From Echinarachnius parma (lineage: Eukaryota; Echinodermata; Echinoidea; Clypeasteroida; Echinarachniidae): DNA of 64,000 bases. The translations under genes and the position numbers were made by a program. Positions 36,101 through 47,155 of the stretch are shown one piece after another; the first letter of the stretch is position 1; every line of letters starts with the position of its first letter. The stretch spans positions 62,001 through 126,000 of the forward strand of contig JBAMJV010002943.1 in assembly GCA_037951105.1 (NCBI GenBank), read 5' to 3'. The notes below the pieces were generated by a model. It made no database searches. It was not told the DNA's origin and was given only the letters and a program-made list of their open reading frames with translations.

Positions 36101-36702
36101 CTACCAAAACTAAACTACCCCTTTAATGACTCATTCCTTTTTGAACTTGTCAAGAAAGTTACTAGATCCCTAGGTCAGTGAGTATACGAGCATACTCACA
36201 TTAGTTTGAAAGGAACTAACACCCATAAATATTCACGTATTATACCATGAATACATTTTGTATAAACCACAACTTCGTTTCGGCATAAAGTACGGTTTTA
36301 CAAATCATATTCCATATTCATAAGGTAGCGTGGCATATAGTGAATTGCATCAATGGTCTCTATTATAAAGAGCTTAATTCCAAAAGGCAATAAATCCACG
36401 CTTCCAACTTTTAGAAAAGCAGGTTTCTATGTCAAACTTTGTACACATCAACACATGCCTATGGAAATATGAACATGGAACGTTCCATTTGTTTTATTTC
36501 GATTGTGTAATTGTGTCCTAAACTGTTAAATATTGTGTTGATACCTACTTTATTAGCTTGTTAATATACTAATATCGCTTACTAGGTTTTAACAGAATGT
36601 GTGTTTGGCGCCTTTTGGAACTACGCTCTTCATATCCAGGGAGTACTCACCTAGGGCAGCCACGCTTGAAAGGAGCAGAATTATGGACCATGCAATTTCC
36701 AT
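33131..36702 (-). CDS. Ly6/LU-domain GPI-anchored protein, complete 3-exon coding region
   Basis: Exon 1 (36702-36651) encodes a signal peptide, MEIAWSIILLLSSVAAL, ending at GTGAGT. Exon 2 (34574-34308), after acceptor TCCTAAACAG, opens with HIECYHCVT, the usual LU-domain start. Exon 3 (33474-33131), after acceptor CACCTCTCAG, ends the domain with CTCKDSLCN, followed by a Gly/Arg/Asn-rich linker and a hydrophobic tail (YAVLLAALFATALA), a likely GPI signal. Phases are 1 at both junctions and the spliced frame is 220 codons plus TGA. The Cys pattern is long for a Ly6 domain because of an acidic insert in exon 2. Role inferred: secretory route to the cell surface. A MITE ends about 10 bp from the exon 1 donor, and TTTGTATTTCAG just 5' of the ATG (36720) implies a 5'-UTR intron. 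Confidence 0.85.
33957..34110. mobile_element. Partial copy of the Harbinger-like MITE, inside the Ly6 intron
   Basis: GACTTGACCCGATCCGACTGG, GTTGCCTCAGGACTC and AAGAGCCAGTCGGAG-type stretches match the complete element at 51811-52033. The right terminus is missing, replaced by another small MITE. Confidence 0.65.
34108..34242. mobile_element. Short MITE with AAAACACTTGCAATT ends
   Basis: AAACACTTGCAATT at the left and AATTGCAAGTGTTTT at the right are inverted ends. Inside, GTGTCAAATTATTGTAAC pairs with GTTACAATATTTGGACAC. Confidence 0.7.
34607..34928 (-). mobile_element. MITE family X copy in the Ly6 intron
   Basis: Contains CATGGGACACGTGTCGGTTTTT, GATTGAAGTG, CATTACTCGGCC and the end AAAGTTACTTCGTCCCTTTA, in the reverse order of the copy at 54166-54556. 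Confidence 0.6.
35248..36178. mobile_element. MITE family X copy interrupted by a second MITE
   Basis: The ends AAAGGGAATAAGTAACATTG and AAAGTTACTAGATCCC define the outer copy. 35584-36126 is an inserted element, so the two halves (35248-35583 and 36127-36178) belong together. Confidence 0.55.
35584..36126. mobile_element. MITE with TTAA-flanked AGGGGTAGTTTAG termini
   Basis: AGGGGTAGTTTAGTTTTGGTA and its inverse TACCAAAACTAAACTACCCCT lie between TTAA sequences, the target site preferred by piggyBac-type elements. The element is about 540 bp and non-coding. A relative lies at 27356-27835 and an inner fragment at 61540-61630. Confidence 0.8.
36360..36640. mobile_element. MITE family Z, copy 2, abutting the Ly6 signal exon
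   Basis: The left end AAGAGCTTAATTCCAAAAGG and the right end GGCGCCTTTTGGAACTACGC followed by TCTTCATAT are inverted termini; a central GGAACGTTCCAT is present. The right end stops next to the GTGAGT donor at 36650-36645. Confidence 0.8.
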
Positions 36703-36720
36703 CGTTGTTGATCTCTGAAA

Positions 36721-38130
36721 TACAAAAGAATAGTGTTATGCAGGCTGATCGGATTCGTATAGAAGATGCGCGGGGTGCCACCTTATAACGCCTTGCGCAC
36801 GGCGCGAAATACACACAAGCACAGTGTTCAAGGGTGCGTGCAAATTTGTCGAGTTCAAATGGCGACCAGCGGTGTAGCATCCGCGCGCATGGCCACCTTT
36901 AAGATACCCTTCATGTATTCTAACGAATTCTGGCTTGAATCAGTCCTTTTGAATTTACCAATGAAATATTATCGTACAAAGGCGTGTATTAATAACAAAA
37001 TGGTACCATCTTTTTGACCGCCCGCGTGGGGTTATTCAAGAGTCATAAACTGCATTAACAATACTCATTTTTACTCCATCCATGGATAGTACTAGATTAT
37101 GCTCCACCTGTATTAGGTCAGTTAGAACACGATATAAATTACTCCCAGTATAGTCACGTATCTATAAAACCGTTTGAGATAGAATAGTTGGTATCGTATG
37201 TGATATTATGCAGTTTGAGCTTTATTGATAGTGGGATACATTTTGCCAAAATATGGCCAACCATATGGATTACATTTGTATTAAGCCTCTGCTTAACCGT
37301 GCCCAAAATTTCTTTCATTCGTAACTTATCAATACAACACTTTTTAATGTTTGTTTTTGGTAAATTGTTATCAAACAAAATGGAAGCACAAACTACCACT
37401 AACGCATACAGCAACCCCCTTAGAATCTTAATATCCACTATTGCTGCTCTATACCCAGGGGTACCTCAAATGTGGACACGCGGTTCATTACGATCGTTTT
37501 CCCCAGGTGACAGACTTGAATACCCCCTTAGGGAGATGAAAATGTGCACATTGTGTGCAGGAAAGATCGCAGTGTGTACCCGATGACTGTTGAAGTTATA
37601 TTGAAGAGCGTGTAGAGCATCCATATAGCGCTGTAATATAACCGTTAGCTAAATCGCTTTTGGGGGATTTGAAAGGAACTTATTGGAAAAGCATAATGTC
37701 ATTCGCCTGAAGATTATGGTGTGCACAAAACAATAGAGCTACTTATGTATACAATGCCACCACATAATACAATGGGTATGGTCAAGTGTTTTCGTACCCA
37801 TTGCGTGTAATAATAGACGTGGCATCTACATAGTAGTTTCAATCCAAGATCTTAGTACATTAGATGATAACCTGTTTAGGCCCCGTTGCAGGAAAAAAAG
37901 ATACAATCTATTGGACAAGTGCAATCAATTGTAAGTCAGATCATGGGAGCAAAAAAACGCAGATCTGATGTTTAACAATCAAAAGTACCTTACAATCGAT
38001 TGCTGCGACGGGGACTCAGGACTGAGTGATTGTCTTAAACATGCATTCTCCATAGATCCAAATCCAAGTAGGGCCCATTAGGATGATTAGTCGTTTACTT
38101 GTGGAGGCCAAATAACGGTATTGAGAAACA
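36721..38130. other. Probable 5'-UTR intron of the Ly6 gene
   Basis: No exon is supported. The acceptor at 36714-36721 and the donor near 39266 suggest that the whole stretch is intron. Confidence 0.4.
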
Positions 38131-38134
38131 CCTC

Positions 38135-38990
38135 ACAAACAACACATTACAAATATGATTGTTTCATCTACTATACCACGTGAAGGAATATATTTAGGAT
38201 GTTGATGAAAAGATGCTGACAAAAAAAAATGTTTTGTAATTGAATAATTGAGCACTAAATGATCTGTGAGGCAGATCAATTTAACAGCGAAACGCTGCGT
38301 GCAAAATATTATGCTAGCGCACATGTTCACTGTATACAGGTTGTCGATATATCCAGCCCACCGCTAGCGTAGCAGACAATTGCGAACCGGGGGGTAAATT
38401 TAGGCCAAAATTCACTGGTGTGCATTGCATTGACTTCAGGATTTTTAAATATTTTAATGGAAAATGCCCCACACGCAAACAAATTAAAATATGCTTTCAT
38501 CAACTACCACATGAACAAATAGATCATAACTTATTATGTTGATGTACAAATATGGACAGAAATGCTTTGAAATTTACTAATTGAGCATTAATTGGTTCCA
38601 ATACGAAAACAATAATTGTAAAAGTACGATTTAACCGCGAGCTATATCGTGCATACGCTACGTGCAGACGACCATGCGGTCTGTGGTATAGGGCTTGATA
38701 TTTCTCCAGCTCAGCGCTATTATGGCACGGACAGTTGCACGGATAGGCCATGGATTTAGGCAACATTTCACGGGTGGCCAGGCATTGGATTTCTTGCAAT
38801 ATTTCTGCATACTAACGGTTACCCCATAAGCCCTTTTTATAATTATTCAACACTATTGATCAAATCGTTTGCCTAATATAGATGTTTATGGTTACTTTCA
38901 CAACACTGTCATACAAAGGTTTAGTTTTTTACCACATAATCCAGGCCTTTTTTTTTTCTACATGTACCTGTTCAACAATATTAATACAAT
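38135..38990. repeat. Diverged local tandem duplication of about 400 bp
   Basis: 38220-38420 and 38570-38790 share, in order, AATTGAGCA, a TAACxGCGAxC block, CTACGTGCAG-like sequence, CCAGC and CATTGCATTGACTTC-like or GCATTGGATTTC blocks. Related fragments occur near 44290-44440. Confidence 0.45.
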
Positions 38991-39266
38991 AGTTTGCCCA
39001 ACATAGCTGTTTTCGGTAACTTTCCCAGTACTGTCATTAGGCTAGTACAACATAATATCTGCTTCTAAGTTCCAATATCAAATTGTCTATACTAATTCAC
39101 CAATACATTGGTATTGCCATTTGTTTATTACAGAACAGCTGAAGAAGCTGAAAATAAGTTTGCTCAAAAACCACACGGTATTTACTGCTAAAGATAAAGT
39201 GTTAAAGGTTAAAGTGTTTAGAATAATTGTGATAAATAATCAAGTGAGATTGACGTAGTAACTCAC

Positions 39267-39395
39267 CGGATACGGATTTAGTCTAGGAACAGGAAGATGA
39301 TCTGCGACGAAATGGCTCGGAATCGGTGAATTTGGAATCGAAGAATGGCCTTCCCAGTTTGGTAGATAGATGCTGATTCCGTTAGACGGTATTAA
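39267..39395 (-). other. Candidate 5'-UTR exon of the Ly6 gene
   Basis: On the minus strand a stretch of higher GC ends in CCG|GTGAGT (donor 39266-39261). Together with the UTR acceptor at 36721 it would make a spliced leader exon and place the promoter near 39.4 kb. There is no transcript evidence. Confidence 0.4.
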
Positions 39396-39569
39396 AACCT
39401 AGATGGCAAACAGTTACAGGCTCCGAGCAATGGTTAACAGACATCAGTTTGAATCGAATTATTTAAATTTGTGATCACATCTAGACGTGGCGCTGTAACG
39501 ATAACAATAAAGGATGGTATCATGCGTGTCGATCAATTACATTGGGGTGGCATAATAAAGCATCAAATA

Positions 39570-39795
39570 ATGACCTTAGTTCCAAAAGGCGCTAAATCCC
39601 CTTTTCCTAACAACTTTTGCTTACGATAACAGTACACTACATAGCTATCTATAACTACCACAATCAAAATGAAACATATATAACGGTCCATTCTCATATT
39701 TCCATTGGCATGTGTACAGATTTGGACAAACCCGTTTATCTCCAGAATCGGACGAGTGGAATAAGCGCCATTTAGAGTCTGTCACACCTTGCGTT
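39570..39795. mobile_element. MITE family Z, copy 3
   Basis: TTAGTTCCAAAAGGCGCTAA at the left and TAAGCGCCATTTAGAG at the right (diverged); a middle GTCCATTCTCATATTTCC stretch matches the other copies. Confidence 0.65.
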
Positions 39796-40204
39796 GCTTA
39801 TGAACCTTGAACCTGCCCGAGGTCTGTCTTTCCTGTATATAAGCGGGTTCACGTTGATTCATTCAACCATTTATTCATTTAATTTGATTTTGTCCCACGA
39901 AAAGGGGGGAAACGATTTGGCAAGCTTCACAACGGTTAAAAAACATCTAGGATAAAAGCATTTAAATGTACAAAACAATAACATATGAATATATAGCTTT
40001 ATACATAAATGGAATTCTCCTAACAATCAACCCCAAAGTACAATTTAATTCGATTATTATTGCACTTTATGAAAGAAAGCCATATACCAAACATAAAGGG
40101 GTGACGAGATTTAAAAGAGGGAAAAATGATAGGATAAGAAGAGGAACGGATGGAATCGGCGCCGGTGCCAGCTATACATTGTAAACAGTCATTTTGTGGT
40201 CAAA

Positions 40205-40275
40205 GTGTGGGGGGGGGGGGGGGGGGGGGAGGGATTAACCCCACAAACACCTCCCCCCCCCCCCCTGCACCTAGG
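40205..40275. repeat. Paired poly-G/poly-C hairpin
   Basis: A G-run of about 20 and a C-run of about 13 are separated by about 25 bp. The flanks resemble the pair at 10660-10815. Confidence 0.55.
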
Positions 40276-40933
40276 TACGCCTACTCATTGACATACACAT
40301 TTATCATAACTTGAACATTCAACACAATAATATAATTGGCAAGTGAATTCAAGGAAAAGGTGAAACATACAATGCTTTTGTACTATTGCCTTACTACAAA
40401 CAGGAAAGCTAGACAAAACAAGAACAACATATAGATGCAAATGAATTATAACAAATATACAAGAATAAGGATAATAAGTCATACGAGTTAATAAAGTTTA
40501 AATTGTAACTTACACTCGATTGTATTTTTGTCTGCAAGGTGACCCATAGTGACCGAATTATGACCAATTTTCAAGCGAGATCATTCGTATAAACTGCCAA
40601 TTAAAGTACATTATTGTATAATTATTGTTAAAGTTATATCGTGCTCATTATTAGAACTGATGATCAATCATAAAAGCCACAATGTGCATGGCATTAATAT
40701 AGCAGAAGTTGAATATAGGGTGAATGGTTGCCTTTCGATCGTGTTTTCTCTTTGCGTGGCTTTATCGATAATTATAAATAATTTACATGGATGTCTTTAT
40801 TGAAATATGTCGTACACAATCGTGGATTGATGATCAATCGACTAATGTACGAATACATATTACTTGATATGATGGCCTGATTTTGTGTTAAATTGTTTTA
40901 CGATTAGGGAGAGCAATGTTGGTGCATCCATAG

Positions 40934-41470
40934 CCGGGGGGGGGGGGGGGGGGGGTCTGTCCTCATTGAAAGGGGGGTATCATGCGTGACCAAGAAAACG
41001 AGTAATTAGGGTGGTTTTTCACGATCAGGCGAGATACTCGAGTATCTCGTTTAGGGTCTCAAAATCACCCAAAATCTGGAAATAGGGTATCTATTTTAGG
41101 CTGATGAATTACTCGTTTAGGGTATCAAAAAGATGAATTACTCGTTTAGGGTCTCAAAAACTCAGCTTACTTGCTTAGGGTATCAAAAATAGTTATCACT
41201 TGCTTTTAATAGGGGTTTACAAAAACAAGATTACTTGCTTAGGGTATCAAATATAGTTATAACTTGCTTATAGGGGGTTACAAAAAAGTTGATTACTTGC
41301 TTAGGGGTTTACAAAAAAATTATTACTTGCTTAGGGTATCAAATTACCGATAATCGTACTTACTTAGGGTGTATTTTTTGCACCGCGCAAATACTCGTTT
41401 AGGGTGCTTTTGGCAAGTCCTTGGTCACCCATGATACCCCCCCTTTCTATGAGGACAGACCCCCCCCGGG
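40934..41470. mobile_element. TIR element carrying a TTAGGGTATCAAAAA minisatellite
   Basis: The ends are inverted: poly-G then GGTCTGTCCTCATTGAAAG and TATCATGCGTGACCAAG at the left, their complements at the right. An 8-bp direct repeat ATCCATAG flanks it (40926-40933 and 41471-41478), as for hAT-type target duplications. The interior is a degenerate minisatellite of about 30-40 bp units around ACTTGCTTAGGGTATCAAA. A second copy begins at 63653. Confidence 0.8.
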
Positions 41471-41664
41471 ATCCATAGATCGTTATCAGAGTAGATAATT
41501 GATCAACTAATGTACGATTATGATTGATGTGATGGCGTGATGGAGATGTTTATTCATCGTTTTTGTTTTTTGAAAGGGTTTAACAATTACAGTTATCTCC
41601 TGAGTTGGCGCATCCATAATCCATTATCAGAGTCGATCATCAATCAACTAATGTACGATTAATC

Positions 41665-41878
41665 TGCGTTTCCATTAGAGCGAATTTCCACGGCGAATTT
41701 CCGCTGCGAACATTCGCACCGACCAAATCAGTGTTATTCATAAATATTATTCATATTACATTGCGAATTTTTACAAGCGAACTTTTTAAATCGCTCCTCA
41801 TAGTATTTGTTTTAAATAATTCGCTGCGAAAAAAAAATCCCCCGCTGAAATGCGCTCAAATGGAAATGCAGCTTTACG
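41665..41878. mobile_element. MITE with TGCGTTTCCATTAGAGCG ends
   Basis: TGCGTTTCCATTAGAGCGAA at the left and CGCTCAAATGGAAATGCA at the right are inverted, with TTCGC motifs inside. In copy B of the duplication only the left 18 bp remain (about 45153). Confidence 0.7.
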
Positions 41879-42093
41879 ATTGATGTGATGCCGTGATGGT
41901 GGTAGTGTGTCAACTTATCGATTTTATAATTATTGATAAATGTAACAATCAGGGATAAAACTCTCTCTGAGATGGGGCATCCATATAGGTTGCCGCGGAA
42001 GTCCAATACAAAATGCATTCATTATTGAGACAAAAAAAAAAGCGGGTAACAGTCAACTAAAATATAAATCTTGATACCCCTAATGTTTTTTTA

Positions 42094-43090
42094 GGGTGTG
42101 CAAGACACATTTTGTGTAAATGTTAGATAAGGCATTGCCATGGTAACCATGATTTGCACCAAAAATATGAACATCTTCTGGAGCGAACTACTTCCACAGT
42201 TTTGAGCAATTTTGATGAACATTAATACACTTAATGCTCTCGAGGTAAAGGTGTGCGAGGCACATTATTGTTTGTAAAAGTTAGATATAGCGTTGCCAAA
42301 ACCACAATATTGCACCAAAAATATGAAAATGTTGTGGAGCGAACTACTGCCACAGATTTTGAGCAATTTTGATGCAACTTGGTAGATTTAATGTTAAGGT
42401 GAGCGTGTGCAAGACATATGTGTGTGTCTTTTGGATAAGGTGTTGCCATGGTTAAAGGGGACCAACAGGCAAAGGACAACACATTATAATATGTTTTGGT
42501 ACCGTTTTGTGATATCAAGTAGATACCCTACATTTTTCAAAGGGTTGTGTAATTCATAAACAAAGCAATTAATTTCCACCACTTACGGAACCACTGCTAT
42601 TTCTTGGTTCCACACAGGCCAAGCATTTGCGAGTGCGCCAATGCTTTCACGCATACGTCAATATAACTCCGGATGATTCGTTCGCTCTGCACAGGAGCGG
42701 TCTGGCTATATATGCACACATATAGTCTACACAATTCAGACCACATGAACGCATGGTCGAGAATGGTGATGCGTTTTCCAATGATATATTTGTTTCTGAA
42801 AACATATTTTGGTGAACTTGTTGAAGGAATGGAATACTGAAGATGTTACCTTTCTATAATAAGCATATTATTTTGGGGTGGTGTTACCCTTTAATCACAA
42901 TTTTGCAACAACAAAATATAATTTTGTTATAAACCTTTTGGTGCAAACTACTTCTGCATTTTGTTTAGCTTTTCTAATACAACTTGGTTCATTTGATGTT
43001 TTTGAGGTGATCCTGAGCAAGAACATATGTTGTGGATAAGGCGTTGCCATGGTATCCACAAATTTGATCCAAAAATATCATTGCACCATA
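42094..43090. repeat. Four tandem units of about 153 bp, the third interrupted by a MITE
   Basis: Units begin near 42094, 42250, 42405 and 43012, each reading GTGxGCAAGACAxAT, GGATAAGGCGTTGCCATGGT, CACCAAAAATAT, GxGCGAACTACT, GAGCAATTTTGATGCAACTTGG and TTTAATGTT. Unit 3 is split at 42452 and resumes at about 42895. Confidence 0.75.
42453..42895. mobile_element. TTAA-flanked MITE (AGGGGACCAACAGG) inserted in the tandem array
   Basis: The ends AGGGGACCAACAGGCAAAGG and GGTGGTGTTACCCT lie between TTAA duplications. A left-end relative is at 52366-52545 (shared GTTTTGGTACCGTTTTGTGA). Confidence 0.7.
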
Positions 43091-43849
43091 CAATGTGGAT
43101 TCATCACTTAATAATCATTGTTTCATTCTACTCGTAAACAAGTACTGCAGCAGCGGGGGTATTAATCACATTCAGTGATATTTATAGCATATTTAGACCA
43201 AGTTCCTTGACCTTCGGCGGATCTCGCCCACAATCTAATTAGTTCATCTACTTCTTAATATGGTGCACCCCAGTTCCACGTTTGATTAAAAACGACCTAG
43301 GAGTTCTTCAGATTACGAGTTAATGAGGTAAAACTAGCATATTTAGACAAAGTTTATTTGAATTTTACTACCAGGAATCCATTCATTATAGCCAAAAAAT
43401 GCAAACATTGGGTTTCGCGCCTGTCATCTTCAACAACAAAAAACTCAGCGATGCGTTACATTGCTGATTCAGGAAATGAATCAAATTAAAGCGGAAAGGT
43501 AACTCTTTACGTCCAGGTGTAAACATTATATGATTTTGAAATTGAAATGGAAATTAATTGAACTTTGAACTTCGATTACCTTTTTTGTATACGCAAATCT
43601 CTGAATCTTTCAATGAACGTTTCATCCCATTAATTCACGTCACTCACAGTGCGTACAAACAAAATGCGATTTGTTCCGGGATCGGGATTTAGAGCGCAAT
43701 ATGGATATAATAAACACCAATATGGATGTATATATAACATAATACCATAACGGCATGTTACCGCCTCATTTTCAAACAAAGGTGAGTTTTTACCATGTTC
43801 ATATCGAAACGATTTACTTTCAGTACGCGAGGTGCGAAATATGAGACCA
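43091..43849. other. No recognisable feature
   Basis: AT-rich sequence between the tandem array and duplication copy B. No exon was supported. Confidence 0.3.
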
Positions 43850-45340
43850 TGATGACTAATTTATTAGCGCATTTCAAACGAAATCATGCTTACAAATTGC
43901 CAATTAAAGTACATAATGTTGATATATTTATATCGTACTCATTATTGGAACTAGTGATCAATCATAAAACCCACGATACATGACATGAATTTAGCATTAG
44001 CTGCATATAAATAGGGTAAGTAGTTATCGATAATTATGAATAATTTACATCGATGTCTTTTTTCGAAATAGGCCGTTCACAACTTTGGGTTATTACCATC
44101 ATTTGTAAAAGTTTAAAGGTAAAGGCAAGTTTTGGAAACGCCCCCCCCCCCCCCCCGCCCCTCTCCAAAAAATGAAATGGAAGCTCTTATTACCAATAAT
44201 GTGACAGAATATAATTATACTAATAATTATAGGATCATCCAAATTTGGCCAAGAAACCGCCTACTAATTGATATATTTGCAAAATTATATATTTATTCCA
44301 GTGAGATAGATATCGCCAACGAGAATCGCCCATACGCTACGTGTATTACGACCACGTGGTTTTCTTCCGATATTTCTGTATTTAACGATGCTTAGGTTCG
44401 GATTTTACCACAGTCCTATTTCAATACATTTTTAACAATAGTGATGAATAGATGTATTCGGCTACTTTCCCGAAACTGGTCTTGGGCTTTAAGACCACCC
44501 TTCCAAAATTAAAAAAAACACAAAAAGTTAAACATTCATTTTTCAGACACACTTTTATTTTCAACCCATAACCTTTATATCACACTTGAACTGCTGGGCT
44601 TATACCATTACCAGCGACAAAAAACACGGGGGCGGCGGGCGAATTCGCCCCCGAAATGCCCAAATTCGCCCTCGAAAAAAAAATTCGCCCCCGAAATTTT
44701 GTTTTATAAATGTTTTAATTTTGTTGGACTTTCGGGATTTTTTGTGGGATGTTTCTGTTTGGATTGTGATCAAATGCTTATGAAATACCCACAAATTCCC
44801 AGGTGGTCTTAAACTTTTGCAAACGATAGTATATGTGGGTTATAATGATCAATCAACTAATGTACGAATATACATTACTTGATATGATGGCCTGATTGGT
44901 TTTGTTCGTCTTTAATATTGTGTTTAATCGTTTTTAATATTAGGGAGAGCAATGTTGGCGCATCGTTATCAGAGTAGATAATTGATCAACTAATTTACGA
45001 TAATGATTGATGTGATGGCGCGATGATCATGTTTTGTCATTGGATTTGTTCTTGAAAGGGTTTAACAATTATATATCCAATTATCTCGGGAGTTAACGCA
45101 TCCATAATCGTTATCAGAGTCGATTATCAATCAACTAATGTACGATTAATATGCGTTTCCATTAGAGCTGTGATGGTGGCAATGTCTCGACTCATTAATT
45201 TTATATTGATATAATGTAACAAAGAGAGACACTCTCTGAGATGGGGCATCCATATTAGGTGATAGATTGCAGCGGAAGTCCAATAAAAATGCATTCATTA
45301 TTGAGACGAAAAATCAAGCGGATAACAGGCAATTGATATA
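43850..45340 (+). repeat. Segmental duplication, copy B
   Basis: Partner of 40560-42060. At the position of the 537-bp element of copy A it reads GTTGGCGCATCGTTATCAGA, an empty site that also lacks the 8-bp target sequence. It has its own insert at about 44100-44840, with a poly-C run and an AATTCGCCC-rich block. Confidence 0.75.
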
Positions 45341-45839
45341 TAAACGCGTGTACTCGAAAAGGATCCTTACTCCCTCTCGCACTTTTTACAAAGATCATCT
45401 GTCTGGTATATCAGTATCATTACCTTTTTGCAACACCACTCACTTCGGTTCATTCTTTAAGCTTTATATAAAGCAAACAGTTTTCTGAAAATTACGGAAA
45501 ACATCCGTATTAGCCAGCCTAATACACCAATATTGTTGAAATGGTATAACAGAGGGTTTCTAACACAATTGGAATCTTCAACCCGTTGAAAACAGACATT
45601 CAACTTGAAAATTTCATATATACACCCCGCTGAGATTTTGCGAAAATTTGACAGCTTGTTCGCCCGTCTTCACCGGCTATATGTACCTGTGGCTTCAAGC
45701 AAGAATTCGCGATTGGCGTAGTTTGCACGTGGTGTGCCCATGGTGCATTTGTGGATAAATTGAATCTGTCATTTCGTTTTGACCATTTTATTGCTCAGTA
45801 GTCAATTTGTAAATCGTTGAATTAACCCTTTTACCAGAT

Positions 45840-46012
45840 CCGTGTGATCTACGAAATGTGTTCAAGTAGTGGTCGTTTACAAGATACAGTGCGTTTAACA
45901 AAAGGGACAATTGAAACGGAAACTGTCGAGATTCACTGCAGCTAACTTCTTGGCGTAGGTGCCTTAATATCCTCCGACAGTACGACGACAGTACAATGGT
46001 AAGTCCTTTAAT
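45840..46012 (+). other. Candidate first exon of the EGF-lectin gene
   Basis: Ends in CAATG|GTAAGT (donor 46013). It shares GACTGCAGCTA/CACTGCAGCTA and a CAG.AGTAC...ATG|GTAAGT ending with 63340-63411, and more weakly with 58390-58490. All three lie upstream of lectin-locus sequence, so I read them as paralogous first exons, mostly 5' UTR with the ATG at the very end. The next exon of this copy (expected to encode the signal peptide) was not found. Confidence 0.45.
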
Positions 46013-46139
46013 AAAGACTGTAATAATCTGGATAACTTCGTGATTTGTTTAGGTAAACATAATTTACATTGTATTCTGCCCCTATTTCATTTTTCTTCCT
46101 TACTTTCCTTAACTTGTACTTCTGCTCCTTTTTCTTTCT

Positions 46140-46215
46140 GTTTTGTTCTTCTTCCTTTTCTTTTTTTACTTCTTCATCGTATCTTATTATTCTTATTTTT
46201 GTTGTTCTTCTTGTT

Positions 46216-46248
<33 letters not shown>

Positions 46249-46299
46249 TTTCTTCTTCTTCTTCTTCTCCTTCTCCTTCTTCTTCTTGTTTTACTTATT

Positions 46300-46331
<32 letters not shown>

Positions 46332-46509
46332 CCTTCTTCTTCTTGTTTTACTTCTTTTACTTCTTCTTCTTCTTCTTTTTCTTCTTCTTCTTCTTCTTCT
46401 TCTTCTTCTTCTTCTTCTTCTTCTTCTTCTTCTTCTTCTTCTTCTTCTTCTTCTTCTTCTTCTTCTTCTTCTTCATCTCCTTCTCCTTCTTCTTCTTGTT
46501 TTACTTCTT

Positions 46510-46570
<61 letters not shown>

Positions 46571-46620
46571 TTCTTCTTCTTCTTCTCCATCTTCTTCTTG
46601 TTTTACTTCTTTTTCTTCTT

Positions 46621-46653
<33 letters not shown>

Positions 46654-46862
46654 CTTCTTCTTCTTCTTCTTCTTCTTCTTCTTCTTCTCCTTCTTCTTCT
46701 TGTTTTACTTCTTTTTCTTCTTCTTCTTCTTCTTCTTCTTCTTCTTCTTCTTCTTCTTCTTCTTCTTCTTCTTCTTCTTCTTCTTCTTCTTCTTCTTCTT
46801 CTTCTTCTTCTTCTTCTTCTTCTTCTTCTTCTTCTTCTTCTTCTTCTTCTTCTTCTTCTTGT
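46140..46862. repeat. CTT trinucleotide microsatellite, about 650 bp
   Basis: Nearly pure CTT with periodic CTTGTTTTACTTCTTTTACT interruptions. The Phe, Leu and Ser homopolymer frames are artefacts. A small CTT patch recurs at 47040-47080. Confidence 0.95.
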
Positions 46863-47155
46863 TTTAGAGTTCCATCTACCTTATGTAGGTGTGTTTGCTA
46901 TTATGATGTATTGATTTTTATATTTATCTTTGTAGAAGCATTGTAAACAAACTGTATTGGTGTATAATTATGTATTATTGTAAACCTCTGAATTCGATTT
47001 ATAGTTTGTAATAAAGATATCCTTTTGAAAAGTCAAACAAGTCTTCTTCTTCTTCTTCTTTTTCTTCTTCATCTTCTTCTTCTAAACAGACTCTGATATT
47101 AAAGCTGCATTTGAACTTTAAGCTCTGACGTTAAACTTACATTGTTGTATTGGTT

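Larger units (their letters stand above)
40560..42060 (+). repeat. Segmental duplication, copy A
   Basis: Shares a long colinear series with 43850-45340: CCAATTAAAGTACAT, CGTxCTCATTATTxGAACT, GATAATTATxAATAATTTACAT, ACTAATGTACGAATA, GGGAGAGCAATGTTGG, TCAACTAATGTACGATTAAT and CTCTCTGAGATGGGGCATCC. Copy A carries two extra insertions (40934-41470 and about 41670-41875). A unit built on ATCAATCAACTAATGTACGA is repeated inside each copy. Confidence 0.75.

Noticed and set aside
36647..36880. 77-codon minus-strand frame overlapping the Ly6 first exon
   Set aside because: It is in a different frame from the signal peptide and runs through the UTR acceptor.
46040..46946. Three overlapping open frames of about 270 codons rich in Phe, Leu or Ser
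   Set aside because: They are the three frames of the CTT microsatellite.
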